Source: Pseudoxanthomonas sacheonensis
GTDB lineage: Bacteria; Pseudomonadota; Gammaproteobacteria; Xanthomonadales; Xanthomonadaceae
Direction of reading: 5' to 3'
Assembly (NCBI RefSeq): GCF_010093305.1
Contig: NZ_PDWS01000011.1
Coordinates: 62,001-126,000, forward strand
DNA: 64,000 nucleotides
The number at the start of each line of letters is the position of its first letter. Within the stretch, counting starts at the first letter, position 1. This document shows positions 1-8,907 of this stretch, piece after piece. Under the pieces are notes generated by a model. The model saw only the letters and a program-made list of their open reading frames with translations. It was not told where the DNA came from and did not search any database. The translations under genes and the position numbers were made by a program.

Positions 1-1203
1 CAATGTGACGACACCCGCGGTCGGCTCGTAGAAACGCGGCACCAACCGCACCAGGCTGGTCTTTCCGCTGCCGGAGCGGCCGACGATGGCGGTGATCGTG
101 CCGGGCCGCGCGGTGAAACTGATATCGCGGAGCACCAATCCGTCGTTGCCCCGGTAGCTCAGGCTCACGCGGTCGAACACCAGCTCGCCCCGCGCGCGGG
201 TAATAGGGACTTGTCCGCGGTCCTGTTCCTCGGGTGCATCCAGCACTCCGAAAAGACGCTCGGCCGCGGCTACTCCGCGCGATATCTGGGTCTGGATGCT
301 GGTGATGCGGCGCAAGGAGGGAATGATCGCCATCATCGAAGTCATCAAGGTCACGAACTGACCTGCGTTCAATCTGCCGCCCAGGGCTTCGCGCGTTGCG
401 ACCCAAACGATGGCCGCCAACGCGAAAGCGGCCAGGAATTGGACTGTGCCCGAAGCGAGCGCACGGGTCGTTTCGACCTTCATGTTCAGGCCGAGGATCC
501 GGTTGGCAAGCTTGGCGTAACGGGAAGTCTCGATCGCCTGGGCGCCATGCACCTTCACATCCTGTTGCGCCGACAACGACTGCTCGGCGCTATGCGCCAT
601 CTTGCCCATACCGTCCTGGATGCCGCCGCTGATCTTCCGGTAACGCTTGCCCACGAAGGAAACGATCACGCCTATCAACGGAGCAATGATGATCAGGGCC
701 AGGGTGACCTTGACGCTCATCTGCAGCATCAGTACGAACATGGCGACGATGGTCAGGCTGTCGGCCACTATGGTCTTCAAGGCGTCGGCGCTGGCCTGGG
801 TGACCTGTTCGGTATCGAAATTGAGCCGGCTCACCATTATCGGAGTGGCTTCGACATCGAAATGGGAAGAAGGCAACCGGAGGTACTTCGAGAGCACCTG
901 CTCCCGCAGATCGCGCACCACGCTGCGCCCGGTGCGGGCCATGCCGTAATCCGACACGAAAGTGGCCAGGCTGCGCATCACGAACAGCCCGATGATCGCC
1001 AGCGGCAGGAACGTCGCCATGTACGGTTCGGGTTTCACGAAGCCACGGTTCACCAGCGGGTCCATCAAACGCACGAAACCGTAGCCGGCCGATGCTTCCA
1101 CGGTCATGCCGAGCAGCGCTGCGGCAAGGAACCATTTGTAGCGTCCGGTGTAGCCGAGCAGGCGTTTATAGATAGGCCAGACCGGCGGCAGCGCCTTGTT
1201 CAT
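1..1203 (-). CDS. msbA: Lipid A export ABC transporter MsbA, partial (3' end outside window)
   Basis: An ABC half-transporter that in this family flips lipid A-core across the inner membrane. The first 401 codons are present and the reading frame runs off the left edge. Visible are the N-terminal transmembrane domain and, near the edge, a Walker A motif (GRSGSGKTS) followed by LVRLVPRFYEPTAG; the ABC signature and Walker B lie outside. The ATG overlaps the exbD stop by 3 nt (ATGA), so it is translationally coupled to exbD. The assignment as MsbA rather than another exporter rests on sequence character and the exbB-exbD-msbA order usual in xanthomonads. Confidence 0.9.
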   Translation of the reverse strand, partial: MNKALPPVWPIYKRLLGYTGRYKWFLAAALLGMTVEASAGYGFVRLMDPLVNRGFVKPEPYMATFLPLAIIGLFVMRSLATFVSDYGMARTGRSVVRDLREQVLSKYLRLPSSHFDVEATPIMVSRLNFDTEQVTQASADALKTIVADSLTIVAMFVLMLQMSVKVTLALIIIAPLIGVIVSFVGKRYRKISGGIQDGMGKMAHSAEQSLSAQQDVKVHGAQAIETSRYAKLANRILGLNMKVETTRALASGTVQFLAAFALAAIVWVATREALGGRLNAGQFVTLMTSMMAIIPSLRRITSIQTQISRGVAAAERLFGVLDAPEEQDRGQVPITRARGELVFDRVSLSYRGNDGLVLRDISFTARPGTITAIVGRSGSGKTSLVRLVPRFYEPTAGVVTL

Positions 1204-1622
1204 CGCTTCTGCTCCGGCGCGGTGGCGATGGAGATCGTGCGGAAGCCGAGCTGCCCCAGCGCATCGAGCGCGGTCACCACCGCCTGGTGCGGCGTGCGCG
1301 CATCGGCGCGCAGCAGCACCGGGCGGGCGCGGTCGCTGCCTCCGACCGTGGCCAAGGCCTGTTTCAACGCATCGATGTCGGTGCGCAGCACTTCCTGGTC
1401 GCCCACGAAGTAGCGGCCCTCGGCATTGATCAGCACGCTCAACGACCTGGTCTGCTCGGCCGTCGGTTCGCCTTTTGCGTTGGGCAACTGCAGTTGCAGA
1501 GTGGAACGCGCGTCGAAGGTGGTGGTGATCACGAAAAAGATGATCAGCACCAGGATCACGTCGATCAACGGGATCAGGTTGATTTCCGGTTCGTCGTGGG
1601 CGCGGTCGTCGCGGATGCGCAT
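1200..1622 (-). CDS. exbD: Biopolymer transport protein ExbD
   Basis: A 140-residue inner-membrane protein of the ExbD/TolR family, which works with ExbB to convert proton motive force into movement of TonB- or TolA-like partners. It has a short cytoplasmic N-terminus (MRIRDDRAHDEPEINLIPLI), one transmembrane helix (DVILVLIIFFVITTTF) with the conserved membrane Asp, and a periplasmic domain. The ATG at 1622 was chosen because it gives the standard ExbD N-terminus; the open frame further upstream runs through exbB. It sits between exbB (8 nt away) and msbA (overlapping). Whether it serves TonB or another partner cannot be told, as no tonB is seen here. Confidence 0.92.
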   Translation of the reverse strand: MRIRDDRAHDEPEINLIPLIDVILVLIIFFVITTTFDARSTLQLQLPNAKGEPTAEQTRSLSVLINAEGRYFVGDQEVLRTDIDALKQALATVGGSDRARPVLLRADARTPHQAVVTALDALGQLGFRTISIATAPEQKR

Positions 1623-1630
1623 CGGCTGGC

Positions 1631-2296
1631 TCAGCCCAGTGCCGTCGCGGCGGCGGAATCGGCCGAAGCCGCCCGGGTACGCGCGGCGACCACCGCCCTG
1701 GCGTCCAGTGCGTCCAGCAAGGCGGTGGCCTGCTGTTCCATGTCGATCACATAACCGGCCACGCGGCCGCGGAAGTAGCGGTGGAACATCAATGCCGGGA
1801 TCGCCACGATCATGCCGGTGGCCGTGCACACCAGCGCCTTGCCGATGCCGCCGGCCAGCTGGTTCACATCGCCCACGCCATGGTCCAGGATGCCCAGGAA
1901 CATCTGGATCATGCCGACCACGGTGCCCAGCAGACCCAGCAACGGACCTGCGGCGGCGATGGTGCCCAGGGTATTCAGGAACTTCTCCATCCGGTGCACC
2001 AGATGCCTGCCGGTATCTTCGATGCGTTCGCGGATCTGGTCGCGCGGGCGGTTGCGCATGTCCAGCGCCGCGGCCAGCAAGGCGCCCAGCGGCGAGTTGT
2101 GGCGCAGGGATTCGATGTGGGCCGGATCCAGCTGGCCGCGCGCGGCCCAGCTGCGTACTTCCTCGCCCAGATTGGGGGGCAGCACTTCCTTGCGCCGCAG
2201 GGTCCAGAACCGCTCGATCACTATCGCCAGCGCCAACACCGCCAGCAGCAACAAGGGAATCATGGGCCAGCCGCCGGCCTTGACCAATTCCAGCAC
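1631..2296 (-). CDS. exbB: MotA/TolQ/ExbB proton channel family protein ExbB
   Basis: A 221-residue proton-channel protein of the MotA/TolQ/ExbB family, partner of the ExbD encoded next. The first helix (GGWPMIPLLLLAVLALAIVI) and a later glycine-rich channel segment (GTIAAAGPLLGLLGTVVGMI) are clear. The likely start is GTG at 2296, preceded by GGAGGA; an upstream in-frame ATG at 2380 would overlap comEC by more than 80 nt and has no family-like sequence. Only 2 nt separate it from the comEC stop, so exbB probably belongs to a comEC-exbB-exbD-msbA transcription unit. Confidence 0.93.
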   Translation of the reverse strand: MLELVKAGGWPMIPLLLLAVLALAIVIERFWTLRRKEVLPPNLGEEVRSWAARGQLDPAHIESLRHNSPLGALLAAALDMRNRPRDQIRERIEDTGRHLVHRMEKFLNTLGTIAAAGPLLGLLGTVVGMIQMFLGILDHGVGDVNQLAGGIGKALVCTATGMIVAIPALMFHRYFRGRVAGYVIDMEQQATALLDALDARAVVAARTRAASADSAAATALG

Positions 2297-2298
2297 TT

Positions 2299-4683
2299 TC
2301 AGTCCTCCGGCACTCGGGGCCGTTCGTTCGCAGGCCGATAGGATAGCGTAGCCGCCCGCCGCAGCCTCACCGCATCCCAAAGCCGGGCCTGGTCGCTGCG
2401 CCTTTCACGCAGCTGAAGCCCCTGCCCGCCCAGCCAAAGCCGGATCGCGCCGCTGTCGGCGGTGTTCAGCACTTCGGCGCCGTGGCTTTGCCAGCGGTCC
2501 ACGACCTCCCGCCTGGGATGGCCGAAACGGTTGGCGAAGCCTGCCGACACCAATACCAGACGCGCGCCCGTGGCCGCAACGAAGCCCGGATCGGAAGAAC
2601 CGCCGCTGCCATGGTGCGCTGCCAGCACCACCTCGGCGCGGAGGCTGGCCGGGTCGCGGCGCACCAGTTCGCGTTCGATCACATCGCCTATGTCGCCGGT
2701 TAGCAACACTGCGCCGTGCCGGGTTTCTATCCGCAGCACGCAACTGGCTTCGTTGCCGAGATAGGGAAAGTGCCGGGTCGGATGCAGGAAGCGGAAATCC
2801 ACGCCTTCCCATCGCCACGACTGTTCCGCCACGCACGGCGAGTTGGCGGGCACCGGCGAGCCTTCCGGAGTCAGCGAGTCGCCTATTGGAAGCAAGGCGC
2901 TCACCGAGGCGAAACCACCCGCATGATCGTTGTCCCCATGACTGAGGACGACCCGGTCCAGCCGCGCGACGCCCAGCGCGCGCAATGCCGGCACGACCGC
3001 ACGCTCGCCGGCGTCGAAACCATCGCGTACCGCCGGACCCGTGTCGTACAGCAGCGCGTGGTCCGCGGTGCGGACCAGCACCGACAGGCCCTGGCCAACA
3101 TCGATCACCAGCAGTTCCACTTCGCCTTGCGCCGGCGATTCCAGGTCAGGCCACAGCAGCGGCAACCACAGCAGTACGCCCAGCCACTTGCCCGGCACGC
3201 CGCGCGGCAACAGCAGCCAGAACGCGCCCAACAAGGCCAACGGCAAGGCGTACCAGGCCGCTTCGGGCAGCCACCACAGAGCAAAGCGGCTTTCCGCGAG
3301 CGCCGTGAACAGCGGCCAGGTCAGATCGAAGCACCAGGCCGCCGCACGCCAAGCCCAGCCGCCCGCGCCTGCATGCATGGCCTCCAGCGCAGTGCCGATC
3401 AGCGACAGGGGAACAACGATCAGACTCCACCAGGGAATCGCAACCAGATTGATTAAAGGTCCCACAGCCGAGGCCTGGCCGAATAACGCCACCGTCAGCG
3501 GCAGCAGCCCCAGCGTGGCCGCTCCCTGTGCGGACAGAAATCCTTTCGCCCAGTGCTGCGATTGCGGCAGGCACCACGCCAACCAGGCCACGCCCGCGAA
3601 ACTGAGCCAGAAGCCCGCGGCCAGCATCGACAATGGATCGAAAAGCAGGATCGCGATCATCGCCAGCGCCAGCGAGTCGGCCACTCTTACCGGACGCCGC
3701 CAAAGCCGGGCCAACACCACCACCGCGATCATCAGGACCGTGCGCGTAGTAGGCAACGCGAACCCGGCGAGCGTGGCGTAGCCCACTGCCCCTAGTAGCC
3801 CCGCAAGCCCCGCGACCTGCGGGCGCGGTATGCGTCGCGCCCAGCCGGGGACCCATCGCCACAACCCCGCGCCGATCAAGGCGAAGAACCCGGCCACCAG
3901 GCCGACATGGAAGCCGGAAATCGCGATCAGGTGGGTCACTCCGGCGGCGCGCAGGATTTCCCAATCGCGATCCTCCAGGCCGCGCGTATCGCCCAACGCC
4001 AGCGCGCGGACATAGCGCGAGGAAGCGGAAGGCACGACTGTCCCTATGCGCGCGGACATATCCTCACGCCAGGCGTCGATTCCTTCCGGCTTCGACCGTT
4101 GGCGTGCCAATCCGGCTTCGCGTACATATCCCGTGGCAGCGATGCGTTGGGAAAGCGCATGGCGTTCGCTGTCGAACCCGCCCGGATTGCTCAGCCCTCG
4201 CGGCGCACGCACTTGCACCACCATTTTCCAGCGCGCGCCGGCACGCAGGCGCATTCGCGGCCCGGGCTCCTTCGCATCGAAATCGTCGTACCAGGACAAC
4301 TGCAGCAATTTCCCGCGCAAAGGTTCCGGTTGGGCGTTCCCGTCATCGACCCGGAACCGGAAGCGTGTGCGCCGCAATTCGGCATGAGGAAGGTCGTCAA
4401 TACGGCCTTCGATGACCAGATCGCGTTTTTCCCACGATGGCGGAAGCTGTGCGGAAAGCACCAGCGCCGCCTGCAAGCCTGCCCAGCCGAATCCGACCAG
4501 ACAGGGACCTAGCCAGCGCCAGCGCGGTACGCGCCACCACCACACCGTTCCCGTGGCGATGAAGGTGGCCAGAATCGGCCAAGGAAGCAGAATCGGCGAC
4601 AGCAGGCAGGCACCGGCGCCCACAAGCAATGCGATGGCGCTGGCGACGCTTAAGACAGAGGCAATTCCGTTGCCCGTGGACAT
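2299..4683 (-). CDS. comEC: DNA internalization competence protein ComEC/Rec2
   Basis: A 794-residue polytopic membrane protein forming the inner-membrane channel for single-stranded DNA during natural transformation. It has an N-terminal membrane/OB-like part, a central competence domain with many helices (for example GVTHLIAISGFHVGLVAG near residue 235), and a C-terminal metallo-beta-lactamase-like domain containing LSHGDNDHAGG around residue 578 and a later AAHHGSGGSSD motif. Length and domain order match full-length ComEC, so the gene looks intact. Other competence genes are not in the window. Confidence 0.93.
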   Translation of the reverse strand: MSTGNGIASVLSVASAIALLVGAGACLLSPILLPWPILATFIATGTVWWWRVPRWRWLGPCLVGFGWAGLQAALVLSAQLPPSWEKRDLVIEGRIDDLPHAELRRTRFRFRVDDGNAQPEPLRGKLLQLSWYDDFDAKEPGPRMRLRAGARWKMVVQVRAPRGLSNPGGFDSERHALSQRIAATGYVREAGLARQRSKPEGIDAWREDMSARIGTVVPSASSRYVRALALGDTRGLEDRDWEILRAAGVTHLIAISGFHVGLVAGFFALIGAGLWRWVPGWARRIPRPQVAGLAGLLGAVGYATLAGFALPTTRTVLMIAVVVLARLWRRPVRVADSLALAMIAILLFDPLSMLAAGFWLSFAGVAWLAWCLPQSQHWAKGFLSAQGAATLGLLPLTVALFGQASAVGPLINLVAIPWWSLIVVPLSLIGTALEAMHAGAGGWAWRAAAWCFDLTWPLFTALAESRFALWWLPEAAWYALPLALLGAFWLLLPRGVPGKWLGVLLWLPLLWPDLESPAQGEVELLVIDVGQGLSVLVRTADHALLYDTGPAVRDGFDAGERAVVPALRALGVARLDRVVLSHGDNDHAGGFASVSALLPIGDSLTPEGSPVPANSPCVAEQSWRWEGVDFRFLHPTRHFPYLGNEASCVLRIETRHGAVLLTGDIGDVIERELVRRDPASLRAEVVLAAHHGSGGSSDPGFVAATGARLVLVSAGFANRFGHPRREVVDRWQSHGAEVLNTADSGAIRLWLGGQGLQLRERRSDQARLWDAVRLRRAATLSYRPANERPRVPED

Positions 4684-4795
4684 GAAGGGATCCGTTGCAG
4701 ATCGGTCTGGATGATCGAAGATGACCGCTTCGGCCAGCCAACGTCATCAGCGCATGCCCTCGGCTCAGGTAGGAAAGAGCCGACCCTCGATCTTT

Positions 4796-4862
4796 GTAGA
4801 GCCGAGCTTGCCCGGCTGCTTTTGATTCCACGCCCAGAGCAGCCGAGCAAGCTCGGCTCTAC
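4796..4862. repeat. REP-like palindrome, family A (copy 1)
   Basis: Inverted repeat whose arms read GTAGAGCCGAGCTTGCCCG and the complement, separated by a short AT-richer loop, with GTAG at one foot and CTAC at the other. It lies between the comEC start and the lolD end. Three more copies occur at 28297, 42825 and 63182. The GTAG tetranucleotide foot is the hallmark of REP elements described in Stenotrophomonas and relatives. Confidence 0.85.
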
Positions 4863-4874
4863 AAAGCGACAGCC

Positions 4875-5609
4875 TCAGACGTCGGAGGCCGGCAATTCCC
4901 GCAGACGCCCCTCATGCAATTCCAGCACGCGGTCCAGCTTGCGCGCCAGGCGTCGGTCGTGGGTCACCAGCACCAGGCTGGTTTTCTGCGCGCGGTTGAG
5001 TTCCAGCATCAGCTCGAACACGGTCGCGGCGGTCTTCTCGTCCAGATTGCCGGTAGGCTCGTCGCCGAGCACGCAGGCGGGCTGGTTGACCAGGGCGCGG
5101 GCGACAGCGGCGCGTTGGCGCTCGCCGCCGGAAAGTTCGCCCGGCTTGTGTTCGACGCGGTGGCCCAGTCCCACTTGCTGCAGCAATTCCCTGGCGCGCT
5201 GCGCGGCGGCGCTGGCATCGGCGCCGCCCAGCATCACCGGCATCATCACGTTCTCCAGCGCCGTGAATTCGGGCAACAGATGGTGGAACTGGTAGACGAA
5301 ACCGAGCGCGCCGTTGCGCAGTTGTCCGCGCGCGGCATTGGAAAGCGCCGACATCTTCTGCCCCGCCACGTAAACTTCGCCCGCGGTCGGCGTATCCAGG
5401 CCGCCCAGCAAATGCAGCAGCGTGCTCTTGCCCGCGCCCGACGCGCCGACGATGGCCACGGTTTCGCCCGCCTGCACCGACAGGTCCAAGCCGTCGAATA
5501 CCGGCGTCCTCATCTTTCCCTCGGCGTAGGTCTTGGCCAGCTTCTCGGCGCGCATGACCTCGCCGGCGGCGCTTTTGCTCCCGCTTTCCAATGCCCAGGA
5601 CTTACTCAT
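4875..5609 (-). CDS. lolD: Lipoprotein-releasing system ATP-binding protein LolD
   Basis: A 244-residue ATPase of the LolCDE-type complex that extracts outer-membrane lipoproteins from the inner membrane. Walker A is GASGAGKST (residues 55-63), the signature is LSGGERQR, Walker B reads [13 protein letters not shown], and the H-loop is VLVTHD. It overlaps the end of lolC by 8 nt, so the two are translationally linked. The N-terminal 18 residues before [11 protein letters not shown] are extra to the core domain, so a downstream start at the Met of MRAEKLAK is possible. Confidence 0.93.
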   Translation of the reverse strand: MSKSWALESGSKSAAGEVMRAEKLAKTYAEGKMRTPVFDGLDLSVQAGETVAIVGASGAGKSTLLHLLGGLDTPTAGEVYVAGQKMSALSNAARGQLRNGALGFVYQFHHLLPEFTALENVMMPVMLGGADASAAAQRARELLQQVGLGHRVEHKPGELSGGERQRAAVARALVNQPACVLGDEPTGNLDEKTAATVFELMLELNRAQKTSLVLVTHDRRLARKLDRVLELHEGRLRELPASDV

Positions 5610-6846
5610 AACGCAGCGCCTCCGCCGGGTCGGTACGCGCCGCGCGCCAGGCCGGATACAGGGTGGCCAGGAAACTCATGGCCAGGGCGATCATCGCGAT
5701 CACGGCCACATCGCCGCCTTGCAGGTCGTAGGGCAAACCGGTGATGTAGTAGACATCGGCCGGCAGCAGAGTGACGTTGAAGGTGGACTCGATCAGGCCC
5801 AGGATCGATTCCAGATTGATGGTCAGCAATACGCCGCCCACCACGCCCAGCACGGTGCCGATGATGCCGATCAATGAGCCCTGCACCATGAACACCTGCA
5901 TCACTCCGCGCGGAGTCAGGCCCAGCGTGCGCAGGATGGCGATATCGGCCTGCTTGTCGGTGACCAGCATCACCTGCGAGGAAACCAGGTTGAATGCGCC
6001 CATGGCGATGATCAGCGACAGCAGAATGCCCATCACCGTCTTCTCCATCTTCAGCGAGCTGTACAAGTTGGCGTTTTCGCTGGTCCAGTCGCTGATGCGG
6101 TACGGACCGCGCAGGTTCTCGGCCAGGTCGCGCGCCACGTTCCAGGACTGGTCCATGTCGTAAAGCTTCAGCCGCACGCCGGTGACACCATCGTCCATCT
6201 TCAGCACACGCTGCAGGTCGGACATGTTGACCACAGCCAGACCCTTGTCGATTTCGTTGTAGCCGGCCTCGAACACACCGCTGACCTTGAAACGCTTCAT
6301 CTTCGCCACCGCGCCCATAGGCGTGGACTGCGCATCGGCCAGCATCACCACCACGCTGTCGCCTGTGCCGACGCCCAGCCACACTGCAAGCTCCTGGCCC
6401 AGCACGATGTTGAACGAGCCGGGCGTGAGCGAATCCACGCTGCCGCGCTTCATTTTCTCGGCCAGCACCGACACTTTCTTTTCTTCAGCGGGAATAACGC
6501 CGCGGATCATCGCCGGCTGATTGCGCACGCCTTCGATCAGCGCCTGGATATCCACGTAGGGCGCCGCGCCTTCCACACGCGGATCCTGCTTGGCCACCGC
6601 CACCGCATGCGGCCAGTCCTGCATCGCATCGCCGGCGGCGCTGACCGTGGCGTGGGCGGTCATCTGCAGCATGCGGTCGCGGATCTCGCGCTGGAAGCCG
6701 CTCATCACCGACAGCGTGGTGATCAGCACGGTCACGCCCAGGGCGATGCCGAGGATCGAGGCCAGCGAGATGAAGGAGATAAAGCCATTGCGGCGTTTGG
6801 CGCGCAGGTAGCGCAGGCCGATGGCGACAGGGATGGGTTTGAACAT
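5602..6846 (-). CDS. lolC: Lipoprotein-releasing ABC transporter permease LolC (or LolF-type)
   Basis: A 414-residue permease with the typical start [20 protein letters not shown], a first helix near residue 25, a large periplasmic domain, and three C-terminal helices (from about [16 protein letters not shown]). It works with LolD. Only one permease gene is present and no lolE follows, so it may act as a homodimer in the LolF manner known from other Gammaproteobacteria; that is inference. It is the first gene of the lolC-lolD pair on the minus strand. Confidence 0.92.
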   Translation of the reverse strand: MFKPIPVAIGLRYLRAKRRNGFISFISLASILGIALGVTVLITTLSVMSGFQREIRDRMLQMTAHATVSAAGDAMQDWPHAVAVAKQDPRVEGAAPYVDIQALIEGVRNQPAMIRGVIPAEEKKVSVLAEKMKRGSVDSLTPGSFNIVLGQELAVWLGVGTGDSVVVMLADAQSTPMGAVAKMKRFKVSGVFEAGYNEIDKGLAVVNMSDLQRVLKMDDGVTGVRLKLYDMDQSWNVARDLAENLRGPYRISDWTSENANLYSSLKMEKTVMGILLSLIIAMGAFNLVSSQVMLVTDKQADIAILRTLGLTPRGVMQVFMVQGSLIGIIGTVLGVVGGVLLTINLESILGLIESTFNVTLLPADVYYITGLPYDLQGGDVAVIAMIALAMSFLATLYPAWRAARTDPAEALRYE

Positions 6847-6852
6847 AGACCG

Positions 6853-7305
6853 CTATGGTGCCACTTGGCGGTGGTGCCGCGAAGCATTCAGGCTGCCGGC
6901 GGCCAGACGCAGTTCACGTCGGCGTGCCGGGGGAAGCGTATCCGGCCACCAGGACAGGCGCTGCGGCCTGCCCAGCCGGTCCTGCCATAGCAGGAATGCC
7001 AGGGGGCCGCGCCACTGCACCCGCGCCTGCTCGATGGGCAGGCCATCCAACGTCGCCGGCGACTCGTTGCCCGGCAGAAACAACGCATGGCTCGGCAATC
7101 TTGATTCGCGCCGCGCCCGCCAGCATGCGTAAGCCAGCGCAGACACCGCCAACGGCCAAGCCGCCGAGCGCGGCATGCCACAGGTCAATACCGCCAATGC
7201 CGCGAGCAGGCCCAAGGCGAGCAGCGCGCCGATCAGCCAGCGCGAAGGACGCCATTCAAGGCGGCAGCTGGCGGATGCGCTGGATAAGCGATGCGAGTGC
7301 GTCAT
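6853..7305 (-). CDS. YgfX (CptA-like) family membrane protein
   Basis: A small membrane protein of about 150 residues: a short N-terminus, two closely spaced helices ([20 protein letters not shown] and [16 protein letters not shown]), then a soluble tail ([17 protein letters not shown]). This architecture and its position directly after sdhE match YgfX, known in enterobacteria as the CptA toxin-like partner of SdhE/CptB. The ATG at 7305 overlaps sdhE by 50 nt, longer than usual; the true start may lie a little downstream. The identification is by context and topology. Confidence 0.65.
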   Translation of the reverse strand: MTHSHRLSSASASCRLEWRPSRWLIGALLALGLLAALAVLTCGMPRSAAWPLAVSALAYACWRARRESRLPSHALFLPGNESPATLDGLPIEQARVQWRGPLAFLLWQDRLGRPQRLSWWPDTLPPARRRELRLAAGSLNASRHHRQVAP

Positions 7306-7510
7306 CGTGACATTGCTCGTAACCCATGAACCATCGCCAGAGCTTATCGTCTTCACAATCGAGCAACCGTAGGAAAACTCCCCGCTCGGCATCGGAAGCG
7401 CGCGCCCATTCGCGGTCCAGGTAGCGCCCGAACAGCTGGTCCAGTTCGCGCATGCCGCGCCGGCAGCGCCAGCGCAGGCGCTTCAGTTCAACCTCGTCCG
7501 CCTCGCTCAT
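7256..7510 (-). CDS. sdhE: FAD assembly factor SdhE
   Basis: An 84-residue protein of the SdhE/YgfY family, which promotes covalent attachment of FAD to succinate dehydrogenase SdhA. The hallmark RGxxELD motif is seen as RRGMRELD near the N-terminus, followed by the helical stretch ending [20 protein letters not shown]. The ATG at 7510 fits the family length; its start codon overlaps the preceding MAPEG gene stop by 4 nt (ATGA). It lies about 0.5 kb downstream of sdhB, a context that supports the function. Confidence 0.92.
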   Translation of the reverse strand: MSEADEVELKRLRWRCRRGMRELDQLFGRYLDREWARASDAERGVFLRLLDCEDDKLWRWFMGYEQCHDDALASLIQRIRQLPP

Positions 7511-7929
7511 CCGCGCAACAGACCCACCGCAAGCACCGCCCACAGCACCCACACCACGCAAGTGGAAAGCACATACACAGTGAAGCGATGCATGACCTTG
7601 TTGTAGCTGCACTGGATCAGACTATGCAGCACGCGGCCGGCCACGAAGCCCCAGGCAAGCCCGAGCACGAGCGGTGTCGCTTGTTGGGTCAGGTAGGCCA
7701 CGATCAGCGCCAGATAGAACAATACCGGCACTTCGAACAGGTTGCTGAAATTGTCGGCGGCACGGGTATCGACCAGGCGCGCGGACTTCTGCGCGGAGGT
7801 GGCCACCGCCTGGGGATGGATGCGCAGGCGCCGCATCTCGGGGATGCGCACGGCGTAGAGGCGCACCCAGACGATCATGGTCAATGCAACCATGGCCAGC
7901 ACGGGGAAGAAAAGCTCTTTTCCGTTCAT
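7507..7929 (-). CDS. MAPEG family membrane protein
   Basis: A 140-residue protein with four predicted helices, typical of MAPEG proteins (membrane-associated proteins in eicosanoid and glutathione metabolism). Visible are an N-terminal helix ([22 protein letters not shown]), the central [21 protein letters not shown] helix with its conserved N-F-E pattern, and a C-terminal [19 protein letters not shown] helix. Bacterial members are poorly characterised. It lies between sdhB and sdhE and overlaps sdhE, so it is probably cotranscribed with it. Confidence 0.85.
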   Translation of the reverse strand: MNGKELFFPVLAMVALTMIVWVRLYAVRIPEMRRLRIHPQAVATSAQKSARLVDTRAADNFSNLFEVPVLFYLALIVAYLTQQATPLVLGLAWGFVAGRVLHSLIQCSYNKVMHRFTVYVLSTCVVWVLWAVLAVGLLRG

Positions 7930-8009
7930 AAGCGACTCCCGGATTGCTCAAGACCCGCCATTCGGCTATCGGATGCCGCGTTAATCGCGGCACCGACGAA
8001 CGAAAAGCA

Positions 8010-8792
8010 TCAAGCCCGCCGCGCCAACATCAGCTTCTTGATCTCGGCGATGGCCAGCGCCGGGTTCAATCCCTTCGGGCAGGTCCGCGCGCAGTTCATG
8101 ATGGTGTGGCAGCGGTACAGGCGGAAAGGATCTTCCAGGTCGTCCAGGCGCGCGCCGGTATCTTCGTCACGCGAATCGACGATCCAGCGGTAGGCCTGCA
8201 GCAGGATCGCCGGACCCAGGTAGCGCTCGCCGTTCCACCAGTAGCTGGGGCAGGAGGTGGAGCAGCACGCGCACAGAATGCATTCGTACAGACCATCGAG
8301 CTGCTTGCGGTCTTCCGGCGACTGCAGGCGCTCGCGATCCGGCGGCGCCGCGGTCTGGGTGCGGATCCACGGCTTGATCGAAGCGTATTGCGCGTAGAAA
8401 TGGGTCAGGTCAGGAACCAGGTCCTTGACCACCTCCATATGCGGCAGCGGATAGATCGGCACTTCGGCCTTGCCGCAGTCCTCGATGGCCTTGGTGCACG
8501 CCAGCGTGTTGGTGCCGTCGATGTTCATCGCGCAGGAACCGCAGATGCCCTCGCGGCAGGAACGGCGGAAGGTCAGCGTGGGGTCGATCTCGTTCTTGAT
8601 CTTGATCAGCGCGTCCAACACCATCGGCCCGCACGCGGCCAGATCCACCTCGTAGGTGTCGGTTCGCGGGTTCGCATCGTCGTCCGGGTTCCAGCGGTAC
8701 ACCTTGAAGGTGCGCGGCTGCTTTGCGCCCTTGGCCGGGAAGTGCTTGCCCTTCTGGACCTTGGAGTTCTTCGGGAGTGTGAATTCGGCCAT
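8010..8792 (-). CDS. sdhB: Succinate dehydrogenase iron-sulfur subunit
   Basis: A 260-residue SdhB carrying the three Fe-S centres that pass electrons from SdhA to the quinone site. The 2Fe-2S region shows [15 protein letters not shown], and the C-terminal ferredoxin-like part shows [16 protein letters not shown] and [11 protein letters not shown], which supply the 4Fe-4S and 3Fe-4S ligands. Its N-terminus has about 25 residues ([18 protein letters not shown]) before the core, longer than in E. coli. It is last of the four structural genes in the order C-D-A-B. Confidence 0.97.
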   Translation of the reverse strand: MAEFTLPKNSKVQKGKHFPAKGAKQPRTFKVYRWNPDDDANPRTDTYEVDLAACGPMVLDALIKIKNEIDPTLTFRRSCREGICGSCAMNIDGTNTLACTKAIEDCGKAEVPIYPLPHMEVVKDLVPDLTHFYAQYASIKPWIRTQTAAPPDRERLQSPEDRKQLDGLYECILCACCSTSCPSYWWNGERYLGPAILLQAYRWIVDSRDEDTGARLDDLEDPFRLYRCHTIMNCARTCPKGLNPALAIAEIKKLMLARRA

Positions 8793-8805
8793 TGCTTAGA
8801 TCCGG

Positions 8806-8898
8806 GAATGGGGATTGGGGAATCGGGAATGGGGGAAGCGGAAGGCGAAAAGCGGCGGAACTGCGCTTTCACGATTCCCGATTCCCGACTCCCTATTC
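8806..8898. repeat. Inverted repeat of GATTCCCG units between sdhA and sdhB
   Basis: The left arm contains GGGAATGGGG and GGGGAATCGGGAATGGGG. The right arm contains the complement CGATTCCCGATTCCCGACTC. About 40 nt separate the arms. The element occupies almost the whole 115-nt gap between sdhA and sdhB and could fold in the sdh transcript. Similar GATTCCCG runs are common in xanthomonad genomes. Confidence 0.7.
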
Positions 8899-8907
8899 AC
8901 GGCTTCA

